From Pontibacter qinzhouensis (GTDB lineage Bacteria; Bacteroidota; Bacteroidia; Cytophagales; Hymenobacteraceae), in NCBI RefSeq assembly GCF_008017455.1, contig NZ_VRTY01000056.1:1-39886 (forward strand): a stretch of 39,886 bases of DNA, read 5' to 3'. Shown here piece by piece: positions 15,596 to 22,147 of this stretch; within the stretch, counting starts at the first letter, position 1; the number at the start of each line of letters is the position of its first letter. A program made the position numbers and the translations under genes. The notes under the pieces are model-generated. The model saw only the letters and a program-made list of their open reading frames with translations. It ran no database searches and was not told the origin of the DNA.

Positions 15596-15637
15596 TTAGA
15601 TGTTAGATGCTAGATTTTAGATGATAGACAACAGACT
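15596..15637 (+). repeat. Six tandem heptamers (nTAGAYn)
   Basis: The units are TTAGATG, TTAGATG, CTAGATT, TTAGATG, ATAGACA and ACAGACT, exactly 42 bases with a constant 7-base period. They begin 7 bases before the M16 start codon, inside its leader. Confidence 0.8.
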
Positions 15638-15725
15638 TTAAGGATTTAGCAATCCTTTTCTTTAGCTTCAAAAGAGTTAAAGAAAAACATCTATGCTCCA
15701 GCAATATTTTTCCTTCTTTACCTAA

Positions 15726-15760
15726 AGTCTAACGTCTAGTATCTACTATCTAACATCTAT
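15726..15760 (-). repeat. Five tandem heptamers, inverted relative to the first array
   Basis: On the + strand the units are AGTCTAA, CGTCTAG, TATCTAC, TATCTAA and CATCTAT. The reverse complement matches the array at 15596, so the two arrays can pair as a long imperfect hairpin across 88 bases. Confidence 0.8.
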
Positions 15761-15851
15761 TAAAAGCAAAATTAAAAAAACGCGCCATATTTTCAGGGTT
15801 TAGGCTAATAGATTAACTTGCCAGATTATAACGAAGTTTTGGTTTTTGGAG

Positions 15852-17831
15852 ATGAATTTCAATCGTAAAGAATATACCGACGACGAATTGCTGGACCTTT
15901 ACAAGGCCATTCTGAAGCCCCGCATGATCGAGGAGCGGATGCTGGTGCTGTTGCGGCAGGGCAAGGTAAGCAAATGGTTCTCAGGTATTGGGCAGGAAGC
16001 TATATCGGTAGGGGCGACGCTGGCGCTGGAGCCAGACGAATATATTTTGCCTTTGCACCGGAACCTGGGCGTGTTCACTAGCCGGCACGTGCCACTCGAC
16101 AGGTTGTTTGCGCAGTTCCAGGGCAAAAAAACAGGCTTTACCAAAGGCAGAGACCGCTCCTTTCATTTCGGCTCCAACGAGCACCACATTGTGGGCATGA
16201 TTTCGCACCTGGGGCCGCAGCTGGCCGTAGCCGATGGCATTGCGCTGGCCGACCTGCTGGAGCAGAAAGAGAAAGTTACGCTGGTGTTCAGTGGCGATGG
16301 CGGTGCCTCCGAAGGCGACTTTCATGAAGCCCTGAATGTGGCGGCGGTATGGGGACTGCCGGTTATTTTTATGATCGAGAACAACGGCTATGGCCTCTCC
16401 ACACCCAACAGCGAGCAATTTAAATTCCGGCACTTTACCGACAAAGGCCCGGCTTACGGCATAGATGCCCTGCAGATAGATGGCAACAACGTGGTGGAGG
16501 TGTTCGATACGGTACGCCAGGCTGCTGACAGTCTTCGTAAAAGTCCGCGGCCGATATTAATAGAAGCTGTTACGTTCAGGATGCGCGGCCACGAAGAAGC
16601 CTCTGGTACCAAATACGTGCCACAGGAGCTGTTTGAGAAATGGGTGAAAAAAGACCCCGTGGTTACTTTCGAAAAGTATCTGCTCGATGAGCTGGTGCTG
16701 ACGCAAAAGACCCTGGATAGCATACGCGAGGAGATAAAACAAGAAATTGAGCAGGCGCTGGAAACTGCCGGAGCCACGCCTCTGCCAGAAGCCGACCAGC
16801 AGGAAGAACTGGCCGATATGTACAAACCGTTTGAGCAGCAGGTGGTTGCACCTGCCACCGATGCCCGAACAGAAAAACGCTTTGTAGATGCCATTTCGGA
16901 TGCTTTGCGCCAGAGCATGGAGCGCTACCCGGAGCTGGTGCTGATGGGGCAGGATATTGCCGAATATGGAGGCGTATTTAAGGTAACGGAAGGTTTTGTA
17001 CAAGCCTTTGGCAAAGAGCGGGTACGCAACACTCCGCTTTGCGAATCGGCAATACTGGGTATTGGCTTGGGCATGTCGGTGCGTGGCAAGAAGAGTATGG
17101 TCGAAATGCAGTTTGCCGATTTTGTGAGCAGCGGCTTCAGCCAGATAATAAATAACCTGGCCAAGAGCCACTACCGCTGGGGGCAGCACGCCGATGTGGT
17201 GGTGCGTATGCCAACAGGAGCCGGAGCAGCTGCAGGGCCGTTTCACTCGCAGAGCAACGAGGCATGGTTTGTGCATACACCTGGCCTGAAAGTGGTATAT
17301 CCATCATCGCCTTACGATGCCAAAGGCTTGCTCAATGCTGCCCTCGAAGACCCGAACCCGGTAATGTACTTTGAGCACAAGCTGCTGTACCGGGCCGTAT
17401 CGCAGCAGATACCAGACGACTATTATACCATTGAAATAGGCAAAGCTAATTTAGTGGCAGAAGGAGACGATCTTTCGATAATTACGTATGGCATGGGCGT
17501 GCATTGGGCAAAGCAGCTGCAACAGGAAATGCCGGAAGTCAGTTTCGACATACTGGACCTGCGCTCCCTGCTGCCCTGGGATAAAGAAGCCGTACGCGCA
17601 ACAGTTGCTAAAACAGGCCGTGTTATCATTCTGCACGAAGATACGTTAACAGGGGGCATAGGTGGCGAAATAGCTGCCTGGATTGCCGAAAACTGTTTTG
17701 AGCTGCTCGACGGGCCGGTTACCCGTGTTGCCAGCCTCGACACGGCCGTACCGTTTTCGCCACCGCTGGAGCAGGAGTTTCTGCCAAAGCAACGCCTGCG
17801 CCAGAAAGTAGAGGCGGCACTGAACTTTTAA
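15852..17831 (+). CDS. Fused 2-oxoacid dehydrogenase E1 alpha/beta
   Basis: The 659-residue protein joins both E1 subunits. The alpha part (about 1-325) has the ThDP motif GDGGASEGDFHEALNVA to ENNGY (148-179). The beta part (about 340-655) begins ARTEKRFVDAISDALRQSME and contains MGQDIAEYGGVFKVTEGF, VVRMPTGAGAAAGPFHSQSN and HEDTLTGGIGGEIAAWI. E1 decarboxylates a 2-oxoacid and passes the acyl group to lipoyl-E2. The fusion resembles the branched-chain or acetoin-type Bacteroidota enzymes; the exact substrate is not readable. No E2 or E3 gene is adjacent, but lipA lies 2.7 kb away. The ATG at 15852 is preferred to the TTG six bases upstream. A small exported protein gene follows after 17 bp. 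Confidence 0.94.
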   Translation: MNFNRKEYTDDELLDLYKAILKPRMIEERMLVLLRQGKVSKWFSGIGQEAISVGATLALEPDEYILPLHRNLGVFTSRHVPLDRLFAQFQGKKTGFTKGRDRSFHFGSNEHHIVGMISHLGPQLAVADGIALADLLEQKEKVTLVFSGDGGASEGDFHEALNVAAVWGLPVIFMIENNGYGLSTPNSEQFKFRHFTDKGPAYGIDALQIDGNNVVEVFDTVRQAADSLRKSPRPILIEAVTFRMRGHEEASGTKYVPQELFEKWVKKDPVVTFEKYLLDELVLTQKTLDSIREEIKQEIEQALETAGATPLPEADQQEELADMYKPFEQQVVAPATDARTEKRFVDAISDALRQSMERYPELVLMGQDIAEYGGVFKVTEGFVQAFGKERVRNTPLCESAILGIGLGMSVRGKKSMVEMQFADFVSSGFSQIINNLAKSHYRWGQHADVVVRMPTGAGAAAGPFHSQSNEAWFVHTPGLKVVYPSSPYDAKGLLNAALEDPNPVMYFEHKLLYRAVSQQIPDDYYTIEIGKANLVAEGDDLSIITYGMGVHWAKQLQQEMPEVSFDILDLRSLLPWDKEAVRATVAKTGRVIILHEDTLTGGIGGEIAAWIAENCFELLDGPVTRVASLDTAVPFSPPLEQEFLPKQRLRQKVEAALNF

Positions 17832-17848
17832 ATATAAACTTGAACGAT

Positions 17849-18049
17849 ATGTTAAAGCCAAGATTTCTGCTGCTCACCGTCCTGATATTGACTTTGCTTG
17901 CCAGCCCGGCCTGCCAACGGAAGGGGCTGAAATGCCCGAAGCCAAGCAAATCGAGTGCAACAATAGGAGGACCGGGAGGTAAGAGTATAGAAGGAGTAAA
18001 GGTGCAGACAGATAAGAATGGCTTGGTAAAGAAAAAAAAGTTCTTCTAA
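17849..18049 (+). CDS. Small exported protein, possible lipoprotein
   Basis: I do not recognise a family. The 66-residue product starts MLKPRFLLLTVLILTLLASPACQ: a hydrophobic signal followed by a weak lipobox (SPAC, Cys22). A Lys- and Gly-rich tail follows (KSSATIGGPGGKSIEGVKVQ, then KKKKFF). The ATG is preferred over a TTG nine bases upstream. It begins 17 bases after the E1 stop, so co-transcription is likely. Confidence 0.65.
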   Translation: MLKPRFLLLTVLILTLLASPACQRKGLKCPKPSKSSATIGGPGGKSIEGVKVQTDKNGLVKKKKFF

Positions 18050-18110
18050 GTTTTATAGTTTATAACCAGAGTCTTAAATTTCAGCATAATTTAAGAGGGT
18101 AGATGGAGCT

Positions 18111-18443
18111 ATGGACAAGACATGTGTAAATGTGAAAGGGTATAAGGTAAAACCGATAATCGGGTTGTTACTTTTGTTGTTGGTGCAATCAGCAGCTATG
18201 GCGCAAATAAGCCATTCACCTTCCGCTTTCCAGCAAAGTGAGGAACGAGCAGCCGCTGCAAAACAGAAAGAAGAAGTTGAAAACATTTACCAGCACACAC
18301 ACCTCAATGTTCGCAGCCCAGGTACGAAGAAAGAGGAAACAAGCCGGCAGAAGGTAATTCGAACTGAAAAGCGAAAACTCCGGTTCAATAAAAAAGGGAA
18401 AGCCGTAAAGCGCAGGCACGACTATAGTTTGCAGAATCAGTAA
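18111..18443 (+). CDS. Small secreted hypothetical protein
   Basis: The 110-residue product has a signal peptide (VKPIIGLLLLLLVQSAAMAQ, probable cleavage after residue 31). The rest is a short, strongly basic, mostly helical chain (EERAAAAKQKEEVENIYQ; RTEKRKLRFNKKGKAVKRR). No known domain is recognised. It is 61 bp after the preceding small exported protein gene on the same strand. Confidence 0.6.
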   Translation: MDKTCVNVKGYKVKPIIGLLLLLLVQSAAMAQISHSPSAFQQSEERAAAAKQKEEVENIYQHTHLNVRSPGTKKEETSRQKVIRTEKRKLRFNKKGKAVKRRHDYSLQNQ

Positions 18444-18545
18444 GCTTCTATTTGGCAAAGCCTTCTGTTTAATAATTGGTTAGTCGACGGAACCTGTTTT
18501 ACGTAATTAGTTAAAGTTTTATATAAAGAAAATAAACAAGATATT

Positions 18546-18887
18546 ATGAATTGGCATCCACTTACAAGTGCAGAGCAGTTAGACACGGTTATAGAAGAAT
18601 CGAAAAGTGCACCTGTGGTCATTTTTAAGCATAGCACCTCTTGCTCTATTAGCGCCACTGCTAAAAGCAGGCTGGAGCGGCAGTGGGAAAAAGCAGGTGT
18701 AGAACACGTTAAGCCTTATTACCTCGACCTGCTGCGGTATCGCCCTGTATCGAACGAAATTGCTGAAGTGTTGCAAGTGCAGCACGAGTCGCCGCAGCTG
18801 TTACTGGTGCAGGATGGTGTCTGCACCTACAATGCCTCGCACCTGGGCATAAACCTGGAGGCGCTAAAGAAAAAAGTAACGGCGTAG
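18546..18887 (+). CDS. ytxJ: Bacillithiol system redox-active protein YtxJ
   Basis: The 113-residue monothiol thioredoxin-fold protein has the typical FKHSTSCSIS motif (Cys33) and the cis-Pro region ESPQLLLVQDG. YtxJ is thought to remove bacillithiol from proteins as a bacilliredoxin-like factor, so the organism probably makes bacillithiol, as many Bacteroidota do. No biosynthesis gene is present in the window. The convergent OsmC-family gene also belongs to thiol-based stress defence, but joint regulation is not shown. Confidence 0.92.
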   Translation: MNWHPLTSAEQLDTVIEESKSAPVVIFKHSTSCSISATAKSRLERQWEKAGVEHVKPYYLDLLRYRPVSNEIAEVLQVQHESPQLLLVQDGVCTYNASHLGINLEALKKKVTA

Positions 18888-18974
18888 AGATACTAAAACA
18901 GCCTCTACGCCGGTTATCTGATCAGACCATTTTTGGGAGTTGTTCCACACGGAACCTAACTTCCGGAAATGGTC
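18880..18974. terminator. Two nested hairpin structures between convergent ytxJ and OsmC genes
   Basis: A perfect 10-bp stem CGGCGTAGAG/CTCTACGCCG (18880-18889, 18903-18912) overlaps the ytxJ stop. A second pair, GACCATTT/AAATGGTC (18925-18932, 18967-18974), encloses a GTTCC/GGAAC hairpin and abuts the OsmC stop. There are no T-runs, so the terminator role is tentative. Confidence 0.5.
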
Positions 18975-19382
18975 TTATCTGTACTGAAAGGAAATGGTTT
19001 GTTTAACATCGGGGTGCAGGCTTAGGGCAACCGGGCACGTGCGGGCAGCGTTTTCGAGCATGGCTTTCTCTTTGTCGGTGTAGTTATGGGCTGGCATCGT
19101 AATGGCAACCACTACCTCGCCTATTCGGCGTGGCTCAGCAGCCATCATTTTAGTGATGTCCATTTCCATGCCTTCTATGTTAATGCCGGCGCGGTTTGCT
19201 ACAATGCCCATAATGGTCATCATGCAGCTGCCAAGCGCAGCGCTAACCAGGTCGGTAGGAGAAAATGCCTCTCCTTTGCCATTATTATCTACCGGAGCAT
19301 CGGTTATAACAGTGTTGCCAGAAGCAAGGTGTTGGGCCGCGGTACGCAGATCGCCTTTGTAAATACTATGAATGGTTGCCAT
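18975..19382 (-). CDS. OsmC family peroxide-reducing protein
   Basis: The 135-residue protein has the OsmC/Ohr fold signatures: FSPTDLVSAALGSCMMTIMG with the first reactive Cys53, and ARTCPVALSL with Cys116. Family members reduce organic hydroperoxides in the cytoplasm with this cysteine pair. Sequence and length fit the YhfA-like OsmC group more than Ohr. The gene converges on ytxJ. Confidence 0.92.
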   Translation of the reverse strand: MATIHSIYKGDLRTAAQHLASGNTVITDAPVDNNGKGEAFSPTDLVSAALGSCMMTIMGIVANRAGINIEGMEMDITKMMAAEPRRIGEVVVAITMPAHNYTDKEKAMLENAARTCPVALSLHPDVKQTISFQYR

Positions 19383-19449
19383 GTTGCTAACTATAAGTTT
19401 GATAAGAACGTAAATTTAGATAGTTTTAGAGAAATATAAATCAAAGAAG

Positions 19450-20178
19450 GTGGTAAGATACCTCATTATTATTTTAGCTGTGGTACTGGGAATACGTTCT
19501 CAGGCAGTAGCGCAAACCGATGAAGACTTCAACAACGAGCTAAGTTACGGTATAAACTTCAACTCAAACGGAGGTCTGATAGGAGGCCTGTTTATCCGTT
19601 CTTCTTACTTTAAGAAAGATAGGCTGTACCGCTTTGGAGCTATAGAGATTGTAGAAGTAAAGCATCCAAAGGAGAACCGCTGGTATAGTGTGAATACGGG
19701 CGACTTTTTCATTTACGGAAAGCAGAATTATTTATTTGTGGTGCGGCCACAATACGGCATGGAGTATATCCTGTTCAGGAAGGCGGCAGAGTCGGGGGTG
19801 CAGGTAAATGCCGTTGGTGCCATAGGGCCCTCTCTGGGGCTGCAGGTGCCTTACTACATCCGGTACAATTATAGCCAGAGTGGTTTCGAAGATATTCGCA
19901 CCGAGCAATATAACCCTGTCATTCATGGCGACAGGAACAGCATCTATGGCAGTGCTAATGTGTTTACAGGCTTAGGCGAAACCCGGCTAACGCCTGGGCT
20001 ACACTTTAAAGCCGGCCTCAGCTTTGAATATGGCCGTTACCGTGAAAGTGTAACAGGTATAGAGGTTGGTTTTCTGGTAGAGCATTATTTCAAACGTCCG
20101 GTCATTATACCGGATGCTCAGAATTTTAACACCTTCCCATCTGTTTACCTCAACATCTACTACGGTACCCGAAAGTAA
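19450..20178 (+). CDS. Exported, probably outer-membrane beta-barrel hypothetical protein
   Basis: The 242-residue product begins at GTG; no ATG or TTG lies in frame back to the upstream stop, and AAAGAAGG just before it serves as ribosome site. A signal peptide (MVRYLIIILAVVLGIRSQAVAQ) is followed by alternating strand-like segments with many Tyr and Gly (ELSYGINFNSNGGLIGGLFI, GLHFKAGLSFEYGRYRESVT) and a C-terminus of the type VYLNIYYGTRK. This matches small outer-membrane proteins common in Bacteroidota. I do not know its function. Confidence 0.82.
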   Translation: MVRYLIIILAVVLGIRSQAVAQTDEDFNNELSYGINFNSNGGLIGGLFIRSSYFKKDRLYRFGAIEIVEVKHPKENRWYSVNTGDFFIYGKQNYLFVVRPQYGMEYILFRKAAESGVQVNAVGAIGPSLGLQVPYYIRYNYSQSGFEDIRTEQYNPVIHGDRNSIYGSANVFTGLGETRLTPGLHFKAGLSFEYGRYRESVTGIEVGFLVEHYFKRPVIIPDAQNFNTFPSVYLNIYYGTRK

Positions 20179-20192
20179 ACTTATCTGAAAGC

Positions 20193-20262
20193 AATTATTG
20201 TAATGAAATTGGCCTTCCAAAGGCTTTTTTGAAATTTTTGATCTATACCCATTCAGAGGGTA
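20193..20262 (+). repeat. Dispersed 57-bp element, copy 7 (longer variant)
   Basis: It begins AATTATTGTAATGAAAT, core TGGCCTTCCAAAGGCTTTTTT, end AGAGGGTA. It lies 14 bases after the preceding stop codon, in sense orientation, and the core with its T-run resembles a terminator. Confidence 0.75.
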
Positions 20263-20355
20263 GAACGGAGTGTTTCTCTATCTATAATTCTTTCAAAACT
20301 CAAAATTTCCTTACGTCATCTTCAAATATCTAAATTAAAGAATTAGCACATTATC

Positions 20356-20413
20356 AATTATTCAAATAAAAATGGCCTCCAGAAGGTTTTAGAGCCTTTT
20401 GGTGTCAAGGGTA
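20356..20413 (+). repeat. Dispersed 57-bp element, copy 8
   Basis: AATTATTCAAATAAAAA, core TGGCCTCCAGAAGGTTTTAG, end GTCAAGGGTA. Confidence 0.8.
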
Positions 20414-20500
20414 TTGCTCCTGCCGGGCACTTACTTTTAGTTGCCTTAGCGCTATAAGTAAAACTTCTGGAAATGCCTAATGTGTTAATGTAGAACTTTG

Positions 20501-20508
20501 TATCTTTG
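20501..20508 (+). promoter_or_regulatory. lipA -7 promoter element
   Basis: TATCTTTG is an exact TAnnTTTG match ending 4 bases before the lipA ATG, so the mRNA would start at or next to the start codon. No TTG is found 19 bases upstream. Confidence 0.5.
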
Positions 20509-20512
20509 TACT

Positions 20513-21424
20513 ATGGATGAACTATTGACGCTACCGGTCATACAGCCTAATGCAGCGGCAGATGGGCTTAACGCTTTAGGAAAACCACGTAAGCCCAACT
20601 GGCTGCGTGTAAAGCTGCCGGTTGGGAAGGAATACGCAAAAGTAAGAAACATAGTAGACGAATATAAACTGCACACCATCTGCGAAAGCGGCAACTGCCC
20701 GAACATGGGCGAGTGCTGGGGAGCTGGTACTGCAACCTTTATGATTCTGGGGAACGTGTGTACGCGCAGCTGCTCTTTTTGCGCAGTGGCCACCGGCCGC
20801 CCCAATGAGTACGACACAGATGAGCCACGGCGCGTAGCAGAAGCTATTCAGCTGATGGGCGTAAAGCATGCTGTTATCACCTCTGTTAACCGCGATGAAC
20901 TGAAAGACCGTGGTGCTGCTATCTGGCACGACACCGTGCGCCTGGTAAAAGAGCTGTCGCCTGCCACCACCATCGAAACCCTGATTCCGGATGTGAAAGC
21001 TAACTGGGATGCCCTGATTACCATGATCTCGCCGGGGCAGGAGGTTGTGTCGCATAACATGGAAACAGTAAAAGAGCTTTACCGCCGTGTAAGGCCGCAG
21101 GCTAAGTACGAGCGAAGCCTGGAGCAGACACGCCGCACCAAAGAGTATGGCAAGCGAACCAAAACCGGCATTATGCTGGGGCTGGGCGAAACCAGGGAGC
21201 AGGTGTACCAGGCCATGGATGACCTGGCTGCCAACGGATGTGATATTTTAACATTAGGCCAATACCTGCAGCCAACCAAATTGCACATCGAAGTAGCCGA
21301 GTTTATTCACCCGGATCTTTTTGATCATTATCGTGAAGAAGGCTTGAAACGTGGTTTAAAGTATGTTGAGTCCGGGCCGTTGGTTCGTTCTTCGTACCAC
21401 GCAGAACGCCATGTACATGTATAG
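20513..21424 (+). CDS. lipA: Lipoyl synthase (radical SAM)
   Basis: The 303-residue LipA inserts two sulfur atoms into protein-bound octanoyl groups. The auxiliary cluster motif CESGNCPNMGEC (Cys57, 62, 68) and the radical-SAM motif CTRSCSFC (Cys83, 87, 90) are both intact. The C-terminal SSYHAE segment carries the serine that caps the auxiliary cluster. A TTG 15 bases upstream is in frame but lies inside the promoter; the ATG gives the normal family N-terminus. Its product is needed by E2 partners of enzymes such as the E1 at 15.9 kb and by the glycine cleavage H protein, partner of GcvP at 34-37 kb. Confidence 0.97.
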   Translation: MDELLTLPVIQPNAAADGLNALGKPRKPNWLRVKLPVGKEYAKVRNIVDEYKLHTICESGNCPNMGECWGAGTATFMILGNVCTRSCSFCAVATGRPNEYDTDEPRRVAEAIQLMGVKHAVITSVNRDELKDRGAAIWHDTVRLVKELSPATTIETLIPDVKANWDALITMISPGQEVVSHNMETVKELYRRVRPQAKYERSLEQTRRTKEYGKRTKTGIMLGLGETREQVYQAMDDLAANGCDILTLGQYLQPTKLHIEVAEFIHPDLFDHYREEGLKRGLKYVESGPLVRSSYHAERHVHV

Positions 21425-21488
21425 GTGCTATAAATTGGTGTAGAGGTAGCTGTAATAGAGGCGGTTAGTTTGTTAGAATAAGTTTTTG

Positions 21489-21525
21489 CTTAGCACGAAG
21501 TTCGTACAAATGAACAACTGCTAAG
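21489..21525 (+). other. Two-stem RNA-like hairpin of unknown role
   Basis: Outer stem CTTAGCA/TGCTAAG (21489-21495, 21519-21525) encloses GTTC/GAAC. It lies between lipA and the terminator at 21654, so it may be part of the lipA 3' end or of a separate small RNA. Confidence 0.35.
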
Positions 21526-21653
21526 GCTACTGTAACCTATGACAGCGGAAGCATAACCACTTTGCCACAGCACAACAACATGTATAGACATCATGAATTT
21601 GATAAGATAATTTTTTTAAAAAAACATAAAAACTTTTTTTTAAGAACTTATCC

Positions 21654-21696
21654 AATAACGGTTGCCCTTAAACGTAGGGCAACCGTTATTTTTTTT
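21654..21696 (+). terminator. Strong Rho-independent terminator
   Basis: A perfect 15-bp stem AATAACGGTTGCCCT/AGGGCAACCGTTATT with a 7-base loop is followed by six T. It is 230 bases past lipA, so either lipA has a long 3' region or an unannotated transcript ends here. Confidence 0.92.
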
Positions 21697-22044
21697 GTGC
21701 TAACATATGTTATATTAAATATGTTTAAACACTTAACTTTCAAGAGATTCCCATTTTGGTTCTTTTAATAAAATTGAGCTGATCTGCCCGCTATGCTAAC
21801 GGTTCTTTATTTTGTATACCCTTTAAATATCCTATAATTAGGATCCATACGCCAGAATATCAGCAGGTTCCGGAATTGGCATATGTAATTTTATTTAAAC
21901 TTTTTTATATTTTTGAATTATTATCCAATTATGTTTGCATAATTGAACTTTAAAATCAGTTTATTAAATGATACTTTTGCTCGCCTCCAAAATGTTGTTT
22001 TTTACATACAATAAGCCCCAATCCTGCTTTTAAGCATAATCTTT

Positions 22045-22083
22045 CAAGTATTCAAGACCTTTAAAGGTATCTTTGAATACTTG
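22045..22083. promoter_or_regulatory. Nested palindrome overlapping promoter of the T9SS module
   Basis: Outer arms CAAGTATTCAA (22045-22055) and TTGAATACTTG (22073-22083) are perfect; the inner ACCTTTAAAGGT (22057-22068) is itself a perfect palindrome. The right arm overlaps the -7 element, which suggests an operator or a leader hairpin. Confidence 0.55.
22068..22075 (+). promoter_or_regulatory. -7 element upstream of the ice-binding-like gene
   Basis: TATCTTTG matches TAnnTTTG exactly and would give a leader of about 65 bases. The -33 position reads AAG instead of TTG, so the promoter may need an activator. Confidence 0.5.
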
Positions 22084-22147
22084 TTTTCAGTACAATATAA
22101 CGAATCGGTTATATATGACTTTGTTTATACAATTTTAAAACACCCGT

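Larger units (their letters stand above)
20179..20512. other. Gene-free stretch with two 57-bp elements
   Basis: It holds two copies of the dispersed element in the same orientation, separated by an AT-rich run with TCTTCAAAT-type words, and the lipA -7 element at its end. Confidence 0.75.
21425..22147. other. AT-rich gene-free stretch before the T9SS module
   Basis: It contains a small hairpin (21489-21525), a strong terminator (21654-21696), a 17-base match to another intergenic region (21863-21879), and a palindrome overlapping a -7 element (22045-22083). The open frame around 21.6-21.8 kb crosses the terminator and is not credible. Confidence 0.75.

Noticed and set aside
21562..21768. 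Open frame of 68 codons on the + strand
   Set aside because: It reads straight through a strong Rho-independent terminator and consists of Phe/Lys-rich AT-biased codons.
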